A stretch of DNA of 64,000 bases from Polymyxa betae. Its lineage: Eukaryota; Endomyxa; Phytomyxea; Plasmodiophorida; Plasmodiophoridae. Made by a program: the position numbers and the translations under genes. The notes beneath the pieces are model-generated. The model did not search any database. It saw only the letters and a list, made by a program, of their open reading frames with translations, and was not told the origin of the DNA. Below are positions 45,628-58,804 of the stretch, piece after piece (the first letter of the stretch is position 1; every line of letters starts with the position of its first letter). The stretch is from assembly GCA_003693705.1 (NCBI GenBank), contig RBZT01000768.1, positions 1-64,000 of the forward strand, written 5' to 3'.

Positions 45628-47964
45628 TTAATCCACTTTAATCGATCCATAAATTTTCTTGACAAAAGCCAAAGTCGCTAGGTAGCCGATCGTTCCAGTG
45701 ATCAAAAAGAAAGCTGTAGAGGCTAGCGACATGTACCCAAAGAACAGTACTGTCGAAGCAAGTTCCTTTATACGAAGATTTGTGCTGAAATACATGATCG
45801 AATATAAGAACAGATACACTGCTGAAGCACCAGAGGTGAAATATGACCTCCACCACCACTGGTAATCCTCACTGTTGATGGATAAGACAAGTTTTTAAGA
45901 AAACAACAAAAAAACGCACCTGCACAAGTGGAAGTAGCACATGACAATAGTGATTTCGGCACAAGTGATGGCCAAGATTGCAAAGACAATGAACAGGAAC
46001 CCAAACATGTAGTAGAATCGATGCAGCCACAAACTCGACATAATGAAGTAGATCTCAATAAAAACAGCACCAAAAGGAAGCATTCCTCCAACTACGAAGG
46101 AGAAGGCAGGGCGCATGTACCAGATTTGAGTAGGAATTTGCCTCGGGATTTGGTTCACTTTCACCGGCAACGGGTCTGAAGGCTTCTTGTAGCCGAAATA
46201 GCTGAATGTTCGCAATGAGCACAAACCAGGAATATACACGAGTTTGTTTTATACCTTCCCAAGTATACAAGCGGCACCGAGATACCAAACCAAAGCACTA
46301 AAAGCGCAAACAAAGTCCCGAACGGAACAGCTCCAGAAGAATGCTTCGACCAAACAATAATGTTGAGAAAGAAGAAGACAGCGAAATTGTAACCGGGGAA
46401 CAGCAAAGCGGTCAACAGAGTATTCTTTCTCCACTGAAGAAGACCGAACATCTTGTACGTTCTGGCAGAGAAGTACCCTGGAAACTAATTAGTTTGTTAG
46501 CACAGCATCTTAGAGATACAATACCTCCAGCAACTCCCATGAATACGAAGAGAAGGACAAGAGCAGTCATCAGACCACCACGGTTCGCTGGCGATAAGAA
46601 ACCGAGAACAGCGAAAAACATGGTAATAACAGACATGAGGGTGATCTGAACACCGCTACCGACCATGATGGAGAACAGTCCACCGTGACGAGGTGGTCGG
46701 AAAACATCACCGTGGACAAGCTTCCATCCAGTTTCTTCTTGCTGAGTTTCCTCATCCTGTTCCAGCTCGTTATATCGGCGGAAGTCACTGAGTAGTATGA
46801 GTGCAATCAGGAATCAACAGCCAGAATAAAATGGCCTACCGGTGAAGGGTACGCATCATAATCATGGCCACCATACCAGATAAGAATAGGACAATCATTA
46901 GTGAGTTAATGATCGACAACCAATGGATCTTGGAATCCGTCATTTTCAGATAGAGATCCCATCGCGAAGCCCACTTAATCGGGGATGGCTCAAACTCCAC
47001 GTCGTATGTCCAGATCAGCATAGAAGAGCCCTTGGGCTGCAAAATCAAATTGAGCTGAGGATTCACCATAACAGAATATCAGTACATTAGAGAGGCTCAT
47101 AGGCTCCGACGGGGAAGTGACTGGGCAGGTTTTAAGTTTCATCTTCTGCTGTCCAGCAACATCAGATGGCCAGTCACCATCGTACTTATGGTGCACACTG
47201 AGAGGAACAACCTCGAACCCAACGATACTGACAGCAATCAATAACAGCTTGAAGCTTCATACACAAGACATTACCGGCTGCCTTTATACGAGGCTGGGTC
47301 GTCGTGATAGAGCAAACGAATAGTGACATGGTTGTTAATATAAACTTCGCCTGGGATAGATGATTGAGGAGCTTCAGCACCGCCAACAAAACCCAATGGG
47401 AACCCTTGCTCGTAAACAATTGACTAAATACCCAAATAAGTGATCGAATGACCAAGTTTTGACCTGATGACCTCCTCTTCGGTTAATAGCTTGTCATTAA
47501 CATCTGTTGGAGCCAAATGATATTTCATCGCTGCTGGTAAATTATCGACAATCCTAAAGCGAAATTAAAAAAGTTATAGTTATACAGCAGGATTAGTACC
47601 AATGCACCCGATATTCGTCTGTAACCATTTTGATAAACTTTTCAGCAGCGTCCGAATTATCTATTGGCGTCCCACAGAGAACTTTACATTCCTCCTTAAC
47701 GCCCATAAGCAGTTGATAAGGAGAATTCTCTATGGTTTCACCAGTAAGGTGTTCCCCAAGATTTTCAGCCTTATGGACGATCTGATTCGGGCGACAGAAC
47801 GCCAGATCATAGTAATCATACTGGAGCTGGGTCCGGACAGAATTCAACCCTTTCACTTTTAAAGGAATTGGGTCACCATGTTCAAATTGGTGTGGCGCTA
47901 CACCAGGAAGGTAGAACCCTGTAGTCTGGGTCGCCAATAATATGGCCACGAAGACGAATATCAT
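45628..47964 (-). CDS. TM9SF (nonaspanin/EMP70) membrane protein
   Basis: Multi-exon minus-strand gene from ATG 47964. Signal peptide MIFVFVAILLATQTTG, then the family start FYLPGVAPHQFEHGDPIPLK and YDYYDLAFCRPNQIVHKAEN. A lumenal domain of about 250 residues follows, including IKMVTDEYRVHWYI-like sequence, and then nine membrane spans (for example WLSIINSLMIVLFLSGMVAM at about 46900; VQITLMSVITMFFAVLGFLS at about 46640; MLPFGAVFIEIYFIMSSLW at about 46060). The tail KKIYGSIKVD carries the KxD-type COPI/Golgi retention signal. Homologous to TM9SF2/4 and yeast Tmn1/EMP70, acting in endosome/Golgi sorting of membrane proteins with glycine-rich spans and in adhesion. Introns short; exon list not fully traced. 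Confidence 0.88.
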
Positions 47965-48323
47965 ATCGTCGGAGGCGATTCACAATGGTGTAGAATGCGG
48001 AGTGCGACAGTTGGTTGTTTGGTTGATCCGGTAATGTCCCTGCGATCGATGACGATGCCAAGACGATAACGACGACTAGTTAATCAATCAGATGTAAAAT
48101 GAAATATAGAAAGCAGATAAGAGAGAGAGAAATAGAGTGTGTAACAAAGCAGCAGTGACCGGGCCCTCATTCATATTTTAACTACAACTGTAACTGCTAT
48201 ACTGTCAATCAATAATGAAAACCATAGCCAAAGCCCGCCACCTTCAATAAATGCAAACTGCATGGTATAAAATAAAAACAAATTGACTGAATATTTGTTT
48301 ATATTTTTTGTTAGAGGTTTGAA

Positions 48324-48712
48324 CTAGAAACCGTGAACCTTGACTTCGTTTTTAGAGCAGATCTTGTAAGTCGTCAGAAAATCAAAGACATGCTTTCGCT
48401 GGTCTCCCTGCAACTGTATGACCTTGCCCATTTCTGGGTCGTTTACAATAGTCCCGTTGGTGGAATATGTCTTCTTCAAAGCCTATTCCAATGCATAAGA
48501 ATAATATTCCGACCTGGCAGATGTAAGCTTACAGTCAAAATTTTCCTTAAATCCAGATCGACAGCGAGACCCTGGATGGTGGTCAGGCTCTTACGACCGT
48601 TCCTCTGCTGAATACGGATGTGGACATAGTTGCCGTGCTCATGGGACTCTATATCGGTTCCCTCGGCGAAGTGGTCGGTGTTAGCGAATACTATATTGGT
48701 GAGCTTGGACAT
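48324..48712 (-). CDS. SUI1: eIF1 / SUI1 translation initiation factor
   Basis: Two exons (48712-48533, 48482-48324; 50-base intron) giving 112 aa, the expected size. The sequence MSKLTNIVFANTDHFAEGTD, then YVHIRIQQRNGRKSLTTIQG, LRKILTALKKTYSTNGTIVN and GKVIQLQGDQRKHVFDFLTT is a near-canonical eIF1, including the RNGRK loop near the P site and the NGT...LQGD segment. eIF1 enforces AUG selection on the 40S subunit. Complete, no oddities. Confidence 0.95.
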
Positions 48713-49272
48713 GGTGATTGAGGATGTGAAGCAGCTAACGTAGGTCTGTACTCTTCACACAGAGATGACGGCGACTAAATATTAATTTCGGACTGGCAGT
48801 TTCCAGAAAAGAGAAAACACCGTTAATCTAGGAAACTGCGTAATGACTCAACATTATCCTCATTAAGACAGTTCGCCAGCCAGCTTTTTCATGAGAACAC
48901 CTGCCTTAAATTTGGCTTTTGAACAGATATTTCCACATATTCTCCCATTAACAAGATACAACGCTTGGAGAATGTGTATTGGCGTAGAAAATTGGACACG
49001 ATATGTAGAGCAGAGGTTTGTCCATCGAGGCGGATCATGTGAATAGTCCAATGAAATCGCCAGAGCAAGCCATATTGTGCACATTGCACATCAGTAAATG
49101 CAAGTCAATGCTTGACGTAACAATACAAACGTCTAAATACAGCCCATTTTTATACAGCTGCACTACGCAATGGAGAGTGATTTTTCAGTGTTACATTTGG
49201 ATGGGTGTCAATTGAACCCAAACCCATCCAGCAATCCACTGTTTAGATTGACCATTATGATATCGGGTTGAT
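48713..49272. other. Divergent intergenic region between eIF1 and ATR
   Basis: About 560 bases between the two divergent starts. A 73-codon minus-strand frame (48863-49084, ending KFKAGVLMKKLAGELS) competes with an overlapping frame of similar quality; neither has a recognisable family, so neither is called. Promoters of both genes should lie here. Confidence 0.4.
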
Positions 49273-52200
49273 ATGGATGATTCCAATGGTGAACAGTCGA
49301 GTCTTGAGCGCCTTGATCAGCTCAGGCGACATTTGCCAGAGGTCATGTCCAGTCACATCCAGCAGCTGGAATCCGGCACTTTCGAAGAAGCAAACATGGT
49401 CAAGGTCATCTCATTGACCAAAGAAGCGTTCAAATCGGAAATCTGTGATCAAATATTTCGAGGTAGTTGATCACCCCTACCGTATTCTGGGTTTCAATTC
49501 GCTTCAGACGAATTAAGTACAGTCATGCCTTTCCTGACATTAATGGTCAAACAGCTCGCTGAGCCTAGCCTGAAAGTTTTGTATTCTCCTATTGTCGGTA
49601 CGTCAGGGAACTTGTTTTAAGACGAGTATGTAACTTTCTCTTAGACAACCTGATGCGTTTGTTTCGGTTTGTTAAGCGAAAAAACATCCTGGGGGTTCGC
49701 TACCTATTTTGCGATCTTCTTGGATGTATTTCTGAGATTTCACAATATGTTCAAAGTGGTGCTCATTATGCTGCTGAACAGGCGGGCGTACCCGTTCAAA
49801 TCTGCATGTTTTCGTCGTTTTGTCAGTTCATCTCGTGCCATTCCTTCAACTGCCAGAATGTAACAGATTTTTCTCCCACCGATTGCCAGCCGATTTCTTT
49901 CCAGTGCCAGATTCATCCCGTATCAAATCCACTCGTCGTTAACATCGAAACATTTAAGCGAATCGAATTATTTCATGCTTCATGCACTACGATCGCAGGA
50001 CAAATGGTCGCTGACAATATGTATCTGCACGATATATTATATACGCTCTCGTCACTGTTGTCAAAGCAAATTTTCGGGTTCTCATGTGAAGTTCAAGAGG
50101 TGATACTGGTCGGTCTAGCTCGCAACATCTTTATGTCTTTCGTTAGGCGACAGTTGGTGCTTTCGTGCAATACGTCAAGCATGCTCCATTACAGGCATCA
50201 TTCCCTGTGGTATTACAGGTGGTGGAGTTAATCTCGACCGATTGTTTCCGCACAGCGACCTTCGAATCGGAAGTTGCGGCTTTGCTCGAATTAACAAGAA
50301 AGCGGCTCGACTTCCAGTATATTAGGCCTATAGCGCTCGATATCTTGACGTACTCGCAAAGGGCCCTTGAAGTAGCACATACTTCATCTCTAAGAACCAG
50401 CTTGGTTCGTTTCGTATCGGAACTGTTCAAGGCCTTCCCTTATCTTAGGCTCTATGTGGATTCATTCAAGCAATTCTTTCGCAATCCCAACGTGTTAAAA
50501 TCTCTGTGCCCATTACTCAGCACTGTTTTGGAATCTCTTCCTGACACCTTTTTGTCGTCTTCATTGGCGGTTAATTCGGCTCCTGAAATCTCCCACGACC
50601 GTTCTTGCTCGAACTTTTTCGTAATTAACGCCTCGTGGTCATTCTTTCATGAATTCGCTCGGTCTGCTCTGGAAGCTCCTGTTTCCAAGTTCCCATCGCC
50701 CACGACCGAAGCGTCCAATGCGTTTTCCTGTGTTGCCTGCGTTTTTTCTTGCTTTGCACGTCAAAAAGATTGTGGTTTACTATCGCAGCTGACATCGCTT
50801 CTGAACGATTGGCTGCAAGCCATCTCAAATTTTTGTGTTGCCGTCTCTTCAAATTCTCAAGCGACACAGAATGCCACGCTTCTTCTCTCTGCATTTAATT
50901 TAATGTCGTCATGCTTCAGGTACCTGGAACCAAGTCTATTCCAGGTTTTACATCAATCATGCATATCACTTATCACGATTCCGTTCGCATCGTCAGACGA
51001 AAGTTTGAAATCGGATTTGATACTGTCCAGCTGTATACAGGCCTGGAGCAACCTTCCATTTTCACCTAACGATCAACTTGAAATGGATCTCGTACTGCAC
51101 CATCTGGGCCTGATTTTTCCCCGACTCCCATTCATCATGTTCCGGATATCGTCTGATCACGATATCAGAAGCAAACATCTCATTAGAGTAATAAGTGAGC
51201 TACATACCGGGCGCATTCAGCACCAGAATTCGAGAGATTTCATTCACTGCATTGGCTTGCTTTTCTGCATCCTTTCAAATTCGTGCTCCCTTCATTTCCA
51301 ACCTGATGACGATGTACCTGGGACATTGATTAAATGTCGTCTTTGCGATGAACCCAAACCGAATGGCGCCGTCTCGCAAGATTTAAAATATCCGCCCTGG
51401 TCTCTGTGTTCGTACTTTCTATGTTATCTCAATGAGGAGCATGCTGTCGAAGTTAGAGCTGAAATGTGCCGACAATTATTCAGATTGCTGTGCCATTCGA
51501 ATCGCGATGATCTTCATTGTGCGGCTCCATTGTTGCGCTCTTTATTGGTCGATCTTCTATTTGACCCCAAGCCTGAAATTCGAACAGCGACTGCCCAATC
51601 AATTCATCTTCTTGTATTTGGTGATAAAGAAACATGTGCTTTAGTGTCATTATGCGGTCCCACAAAGCAGGACGCAACTCGCCGTTCAAACTCTGTCCTG
51701 CATTCGATTCGATTTTTGGTGGAGAAACTTGTCGAGGTATGCTCTCTTGACATCCCCACAGCTCATCTAATGCTGATGTTCTAGGCTAATGAATGCCACA
51801 CTGATGAACGGCATAATGATAATCTCATGGATAAGTTCAAAGATGTCATTGCTGCGTTATCGTCGGTGGCCAAATATTTGACTGGCACAGCCCAATCTGT
51901 GATCGTGTTCGTCTTAATTCAGCAAATGATGCACGACGATGTCAGCTTACGTGCTATGGCCTATAAGCAGATTTGCGATATCGCCTTGCATTTGGGCATC
52001 TCAACCGCTGACCTCATCCATCAGCCGTATATAGAGGAGTGTCTTCTCCTATGGATGCCGGAATGTCCTCTGGTTTGCGATGAAGTTTGTGAGGCATTCT
52101 TGGGCACCAGCGTTTGCGATTTCCTACATCGATGCTTACCCCGCGTCCTACCAGGCCTGATTCTGAAGCATTCCGAAGAAGCTCTTCACGAAATCGGACT

Positions 52201-55200
52201 GAGACTTGGCGTTTCGGTTCGCAGCTTCGTTATGGATAGAATATCTCCAATATTACTTCGAATTCTTCTTGATAATGATCCAGAAGAAAGCAAAGCGGCA
52301 TCTGCGATCGCCTTCCTCTCTGATAAAGTGATCCCTGGGTTCAGGTTTTCCGAATTGCTGAAACAATCCAAATCCCTGCTTTTGGAGAATTTGGTTGATG
52401 CAATGGGCATTCCAAACCAATGTGAGAATGCAAAATACGCCCTTCAAATCCTTGTTCTTGCAGATTCGGGGTCTGCATTCAGTGATTATGTCACTGAGAA
52501 AATCGACCTCTCCGTTAACGATAATCAAATGTCATCGTTCTGTTGTGAATATTTCTTGATGATGTCCGATTACCTGTGCCAGTTCATTCAAGGATCGAAT
52601 TGCTCTGAAGATCGCAAGCTACAAGCTTTTCGCAGCCTGGACTGCTTATGTCATCTAGTCGGGAACCGCATCTATAACTTCTCTTCGAAGCTGATCGCAA
52701 CTGTCAAATTAGCGCTGGATCGCTCTGGCTTGGACTCGATCAAACTGGAAGCTCTTAAGATATTCGAGGCGTTCATCAAATTGCTATCCAATGATCAACT
52801 GAGCACTTGTCTCAGCCAGTTGGTCGTAACATTACTTTCTTGTTGGCATTCCAATGGGAATGCATCATTACGACAAAGCATTACCGCTCTATTGGAAACG
52901 TTGCTTATCAAGAAACGGCAAGCTCTCTGCGACAGTTTTAATGAGATTCCGATGATTCCCGATGACCCTTCTTTACACCATATCAAGACTTCGGTAGAAG
53001 CATTCACAAGCGGCTGTAGTGTTGTAAAGAAACTTGTAGGCTTGCGAAAAGTTTCATTTGTTCTAGTGATCTTAAGTTTGGATAGGATAACCTCATCCGT
53101 CTGATGGATCATCCAAGTGCCAATGTCAGAGAGATGGCTCTGTCTCAACTACGAATATTATTACTTCATTATGAGAATGATATTCATGCATTAATTTCGA
53201 GCAACGACACCCAGCTAACTCAAGTAGTCATCACCTTAATGCATCGCTGTTCAGATCCCTCAGCAGAAGTACGTCTTCTGTCTGCCGAGTGCATCGGCGT
53301 TTTGGGTGCCCTTGATCCAGTACAAATCGGTTACGTTAACGTTCGTAACGAGCCGGCTGCCATCAGCACAGTCGACGACTTCGCTGTGGCCCTTTGTGTT
53401 GACTACCTTATTAATGCGATTCGATCTTTACCTCCAGCCGATCAGAACAGATCCATGTTCGCTCTGCAGGAGATTTTGAAGTTTGTTGGATGTCGCCCTG
53501 AGACTCCTGACCTCGCCCGAGACCCGTCTCTGCATACAGAATTGTTAGAAACAGATCGCCGGGCAGTCGCGTTTTGGTCAAAGATCCCTGTTGAGCTTCG
53601 CGATGTGGCTGTTCCCTGTCTGCTGTCGAATTTCGTAATCCCATCGAGAAAGCCCTCACCTTATGACGGTAACGTCTTCTGGCGTCATGAGATTTCTTAC
53701 GAACGATGGCTTGCTGAATGGACTCGCTTTCTGATCGCTAATAGTAAAGGACCGCTAAAGCCCATATTTGAAGCATGTCAAGGCGTCGTTGTTTCAGATT
53801 TAGCAACCGCCCGATTTCTTCTTCCACATCTGGTTATCGCCATTCTACTGGCGGAAGATCAAACCTGCATCGAACAGATTCGCAAAGAGATTCTCACCAT
53901 TCTGGATCACGCCATAACCGAAGGCCCTCGTCCTATTCGATCTGAGCAAAGCTCGCTGCAAACCATCTTCGATCTGCTGGATTTACTGCGAATGGGCTAC
54001 GAATCGCAACGCTGTCGTACGCTCCCAATCGCTTTAAAGAAACTACGTTGCTTTGAGTATGCGACATACCCATGTGTTGCAATACAGGAATTGTTAGACT
54101 CGATCCCGCATATGACGTTAGCTCGGTCTGCTCATGCTTGCGGTGCGACAGCTCGGGCGTTACGTCATTTTGAGCAACACATCCGCCAAACTGATGCCCT
54201 CCTGACCTCACAACATCTCGAATTCCTTCAGTCGCTGTTCTGCGATCTCGACGACGTCGACGGAATGAAAAGTATCCCAGCCCTACGAACAGAACCAGCG
54301 ACCCCGTCAGAGCAGGGCCGCGATTACGAGAGTCTCGGCCAATGGAATATGGCGTTAATCTGCTACCAAGAAGAATGCCGAAGCCATCTGGATAATCACA
54401 ACTCCAGGGCCCGCCTCCTTCACAGCATGTTCAAACTGGGTCAGTACGAGAACTGCATTGCTCACGTCCGGAAATTTCTGGACGATGGCGCCGCCCCGGT
54501 TCCTTTACTTCAAGGTCGCATAATTTCGCTGGGCATTGAAGCGGCCTGGAGGATTTCCGATTGGGAGGCGCTGCAACACCTCACCGAACATCATCCAGAT
54601 CAGTCATGTTTCGAAGTCGGTCTAGGTCGTGTATTCATATCCTGGAAGCAACAGAATGTTGGTGACATTGAATCGGCGCTGCGATTTACTCGCATCGGTG
54701 TCATGGGCAAGTTGGCTGCCGCCGCTCAAGAGTCGTATTCGCGCGCCTACCCGTTCTGGGTCCAGTTGCAGCTGTTACATTCATTCTCGACGGCGTTAGG
54801 CCATGTCTCATCACGTTCGTCCTGGGATTGGTTCCGAGATGTGAACAATATGCAGCCGAAGTTCTCAGTTCGTGAGTCGCAGTTGTCCCTGCTGCGTACT
54901 GTATTCGAGCTATCAGGTTGGCCGGATATGGCCGGCCGCTGCTGGTTACAACTAGCTCGGGAAGCTAGACGTTCAGGTGAGCTCGAACAGGCGTCGTACG
55001 CTGCCTTGCGTGCCCAGCGCCTTCAGATACGAAATTCCGGTATCGAACAAGCCAAGATATTACGAGCCCAAGGTCTCCTACATCAGGCTCTGAACGTCCT
55101 CGAGGAATACTCGAATGTCGATACGTCGATCGTGGCTGACAGCCTGAGCGCTGACCGGCAGATTGAACTGTGTAACATGGCGTGCCTGGTGGGCCAGTAC

Positions 55201-57339
55201 ATGCAGGAGAGCGCATCACGAACCTCGAATCTGGTTTTGAGCTGTTATAGAAAGGCGATCTCCCAATTCCCGAACTCTTCACGGGCCCATTTTCTGTTGG
55301 CGTCCTACAGTGATATGGTTTTACGTTCGGCGTTGAACGAACCCGACCTCAATGATAATAAGCGACACGCTCAGATCAGGGAGCATGCACCCCAAATAAT
55401 TCGACATTACATCGCATCTGTTCGAGAAAGGTCGACCTGCGTCTTTGAGAGTATGCCGAGAATCATCACTTTGTTCTGTGAGTTAGCACCTGTTGCTAGG
55501 ACCAACTCCAAATCCTCAGATGATCCAGAACGGATCGCCAAAGATGCTGTCGATGCCATACCAGCCCAGCATTGGTTTCTTACTTTGCCGCAGATCATAT
55601 CCAGGCTACAAAACGATAACCCGGTTATTCAGAATTTCTTGAAATCGATACTCACCAAGACGATTCTAACATACCCGCGACAGACGACCTGGCATGTGGC
55701 CTCGATCGCCAATTTCAAAAATGAAAAGCGCAAGCAAGCCGTTGTGCTCGTCTTGAACTCGGTTATCAAACAAATGCCGCAAAAGCGTGGCGAAGAACTC
55801 ATTCAAGCTCAGAAATTGTTGCGATTACTGATCGAGTTATGCACCGCGGCTGTTAATCCCGACAACAAATCGATCAGGTTCCCGAGCGGCTTGCGTCGGT
55901 TCCTGCGAGCGTCATCACCGTGCCTTATAATGCCTTTGCAAGCGACACTGACTGTTGCCATTCCGGAACCTATTGACCAAGATGGCGACCTGACCGCATC
56001 TGGTACTGGCCTTGATATGAAACCCTTCTGTGAAGAGCCGGCCATGTTGCAGGCCATCGATGAAGCTGTTCAAGTTCTGGGCACCAAGGAGAAGCCACGC
56101 AAAGCTGCGTTTATCGACACGAATGGCAACAGGCATTGGTTTCTTTGTAAAATCGAAGGCGAAGGCGATATGCGAAAGAATTCTCGCATGATGGATTTTG
56201 CTGCTGTAATGAACCGATTATTCCGCTGCTTTCCTCACGGTATACTGGCTATGTTTGTAACTGTTTCATAAGTTAATTCCTATGTCCAGCTCGACAGCGT
56301 CAGCTACGTCTAAGGACTTTCGCCGCTTTACCATTACGAGAAGATTGCGGGATCATCGAGGTTCGGTTCGTACAATCATCTTTGTTGAAATTACTGACTT
56401 GGCATTAGTGGATTCCGGATACCATCTCGTTACGTAGCTTGCTAGAGCATTACCAGTACGACCAGCCTTACAAGAGCCGCGAACTGTTCAAGATTTACAA
56501 TGAAATTACGAGACCACCGGCCATTCGTTACAAGCAGATGCTTGAGAAGGTGCCGCCGCTGATGCACCGATTCTTTCTGGACAAATTCCCAGACCCAAAG
56601 TTCGTCAAAAGGAATCGATATCTGCGCCCATTATTTATTTGTATTGATAGTTGCTGGTACGAATCGCGGTTGATTTTCACCCGATCGTGGGCAGCGTGGT
56701 GCATTGTCGGACATATTCTTGGACTTGGCGATCGTCATTGTGAAAACATTCTCAGTCCGTTGCAGTCAGCATATCGATGAGTTTTTGTCTAAATTTATTC
56801 AGTTGATCACAAGACCGGGGAAGCCGTGCACGTCGATTTCGATTGCCTTTTCGATCGAGGCCTGAATCTTCGCACACCGGAAGTCGTACCATTCCGTCTC
56901 ACTCAAAACGCCCTGGATGGTATGGGCATTACAAAGGTACGAAAAAGCTGCCTCGTTTCTTTTAAAGTTTTTACGATCGACCTGCAATCAGTATGAAGGG
57001 GCATTCCGGTCGTGCTGCCACATCGTCTTGAATGTTCTTCGGACTCATCACGAAACGGTCAAGAACTGTCTCGAGACGTTTGTCCACGACCCGCTTGTCG
57101 AATGGATCGGACCATCGAGCTCTGTCGGCGCTCGTAAAGCAATGAATGATATCGAAAAACGTCTCGCAGGCCGTATTGGTGACTCGATTCTGACGGTCAC
57201 CATCGAAGGGTACGTTGAGCATCTCATTCAGCAAGCAACATCTCCTGACAACCTCGGCCGTATGTTTGTTGGTAAGTGCTGGTTCTTTACCCATAAAAGA
57301 ATTCAGGTTATATGTATAGGGTGGGCACCGTGGATGTAA
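49273..57339 (+). CDS. ATR: ATR/Mec1 checkpoint PI3K-like kinase
   Basis: Large multi-exon gene, about 2,500 aa, starting MDDSNGEQSSLERLDQLRRH. Long HEAT-repeat region to about 53.9 kb, FAT domain about 54-55.8 kb (ATPSEQGRDYESLGQWNMAL, RAQGLLHQALNVLEEYSN), then the kinase. Kinase marks: KAAFIDTNGNRHWFLCKIEG, MRKNSRMMDFAAVMNRLF, after an intron RQRQLRLRTFAALPLREDCG and IIEWIPDT, then VGHILGLGDRHCENIL (catalytic loop), VHVDFDCLFDRGLNLRTPEV with VPFRLTQNALDGMG (activation segment, diagnostic of ATR). FATC end: YVEHLIQQATSPDNLGRMFV then GWAPWM, completed by a final 20-base coding exon. ATR senses RPA-coated single-stranded DNA with ATRIP and controls replication stress responses in the nucleus. 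Odd: an 18-residue insertion (FVKRNRYLRPLFICIDSC) between FPDPK and WYESRL. Confidence 0.9.
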
Positions 57340-57394
57340 TATATATAGAGGTTATTTTAACGCTTGGGGATGTAATATTTATAAATCTCGGGGC

Positions 57395-58528
57395 TCATAT
57401 TGTACGACGATGTCGAGAGCGTCTTCCTTGAGCATTACGATCGATTTGAGCATATGCCCTTTTGACTCGGTACAATTCTCCCCATTGCAGTAATGTCATA
57501 GGAGGATGATCAGGCCCAGGATATAACATCCCTGGATCCTGTTGTTTCAAATGTTTCAACAGCTTCTTCGCCATCAAATCTGAATGCTCGGACTGATATT
57601 GACCTGTTTTGATTATCGCTGCCATATTCAAAGCCTGATTGATGTCAGACAGGCTGCAATGTCGCTACAGAGCCCGACCTGATCGACGTTGATGCCGTTT
57701 TGGCGCTGCTCGCTGTATGTCGATTTCTTCTTGCCAAGCGCGAAACACATCCGCACCAGCTGTTCCTGCGAGAGATTGCCGAACGCTCTCCTGACGTTAT
57801 TCAGGACGATCTCGTGTGCGTCCTGGGGGCGATCATGCAGAAATTCAGCGAACAAGCCTCGAACCAGCCGAGGAGCGCCCAACGCAATCAGATCCTATCA
57901 AGCCACTGCATAATCAGCGAAAGCCGCTGTTCGTTAACAAGCCGACCGAATCCTCGGACGCCACCGCGTCGACGAGCCGTAGCGAGTCGTGGGCCAGTAG
58001 GGCGCAGAACGAATCGGCATCGTGTGTGGCCGTGATCCAGGCCACATGTTCATGATCGAGGGCTCGTTTCACAAGGCTCCAGATACCGCTGTCCGCTGCC
58101 GATTTCGGCCGATGCAGCTCGACCCGCACCTCCTTCCAGTGATCGCATCGCGCCACCGGCCGTACTGGCTCACGATGCGACCGCTGTTCGCCTCCTGTAT
58201 GGCGAGAGTTCAATAATCGGTCGTCATCTGACGACGGAACATCTCATTACGGCTCGAGGTGCAGGGCGGCATTCTATCAGAGCCGTCGAAGACGAATATA
58301 GGCTCGATATTGAACGATATGATATGACGAGCCCAGCTGGCGAACAGGTCTGCGATCTGGGAGGGAGATGTCTGACGTTCCCGGCAGAGGTGAAGGTAGA
58401 GATTGGTATCGATAGCGATTCGGGATCCGGCCATGGACCTGTATGATATGGGACGTAGTGGGCGCTCTACATCCGGCAGACGACTCGACAATCGTCGTAG
58501 AATTGATATGAGATCACGGAATCCCATC
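57395..58528 (-). CDS. Divergent FEN1/XPG-family nuclease
   Basis: Start ATG 58528: MGFRDLISILRRLSSRLPDV, then SRIAIDTNLYLHLC (Asp of the N-region), PIFVFDGSDRMPP (second Asp). The I-region is ITATHDADSFCALLAHDSLR then VDAVASEDS, continuing after an intron as DLIALGAPRLVRGLFAEFLH. These match the XPG N and I domains. The family pair of acidic residues EAE is DAD here, and the helix-two-turn-helix segment that normally reads GCDYxxGI is replaced by FALGKKKSTYSEQRQNGINV. The C-terminus ends in a basic patch (RNAQGRRSRHRR). Role would be 5'-flap or junction cleavage in replication or repair, but altered active-site residues leave activity uncertain. The exon path between 58213 and 58300 is unresolved. 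Tail-to-tail with ATR (56 bases). Confidence 0.6.
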
Positions 58529-58804
58529 TCATCACCACCAGGCAGTGATTGATCAGAACGTCGGTTTCCGCAATCAAACCGTGGTGTCGCACTCCTTACA
58601 CGACGATTTCCCTCCAATGTTTCCGCTTCCAAACATCATCCAATGGGCATTCGTACATTCCGGAACTATCAACGACATTCTCAAGTCTTGAAACCTGAGT
58701 AAAATGTCGCCTGATATCATGATGAGAGGAGGCCGGCATGATGGAGGCGGGGCCTCCTTCTTCTGTGATTATGGGGGAGCGGCCTCCTGTCCTAAATCGT
58801 CTGA

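Noticed and set aside
48863..49084. Minus-strand 73-codon frame between eIF1 and ATR
   Set aside because: An overlapping frame is equally open, there is no family match and no clear start; not supported as a gene.
50625..50894. Minus-strand open frame inside ATR
   Set aside because: Antisense shadow of ATR HEAT-repeat coding.
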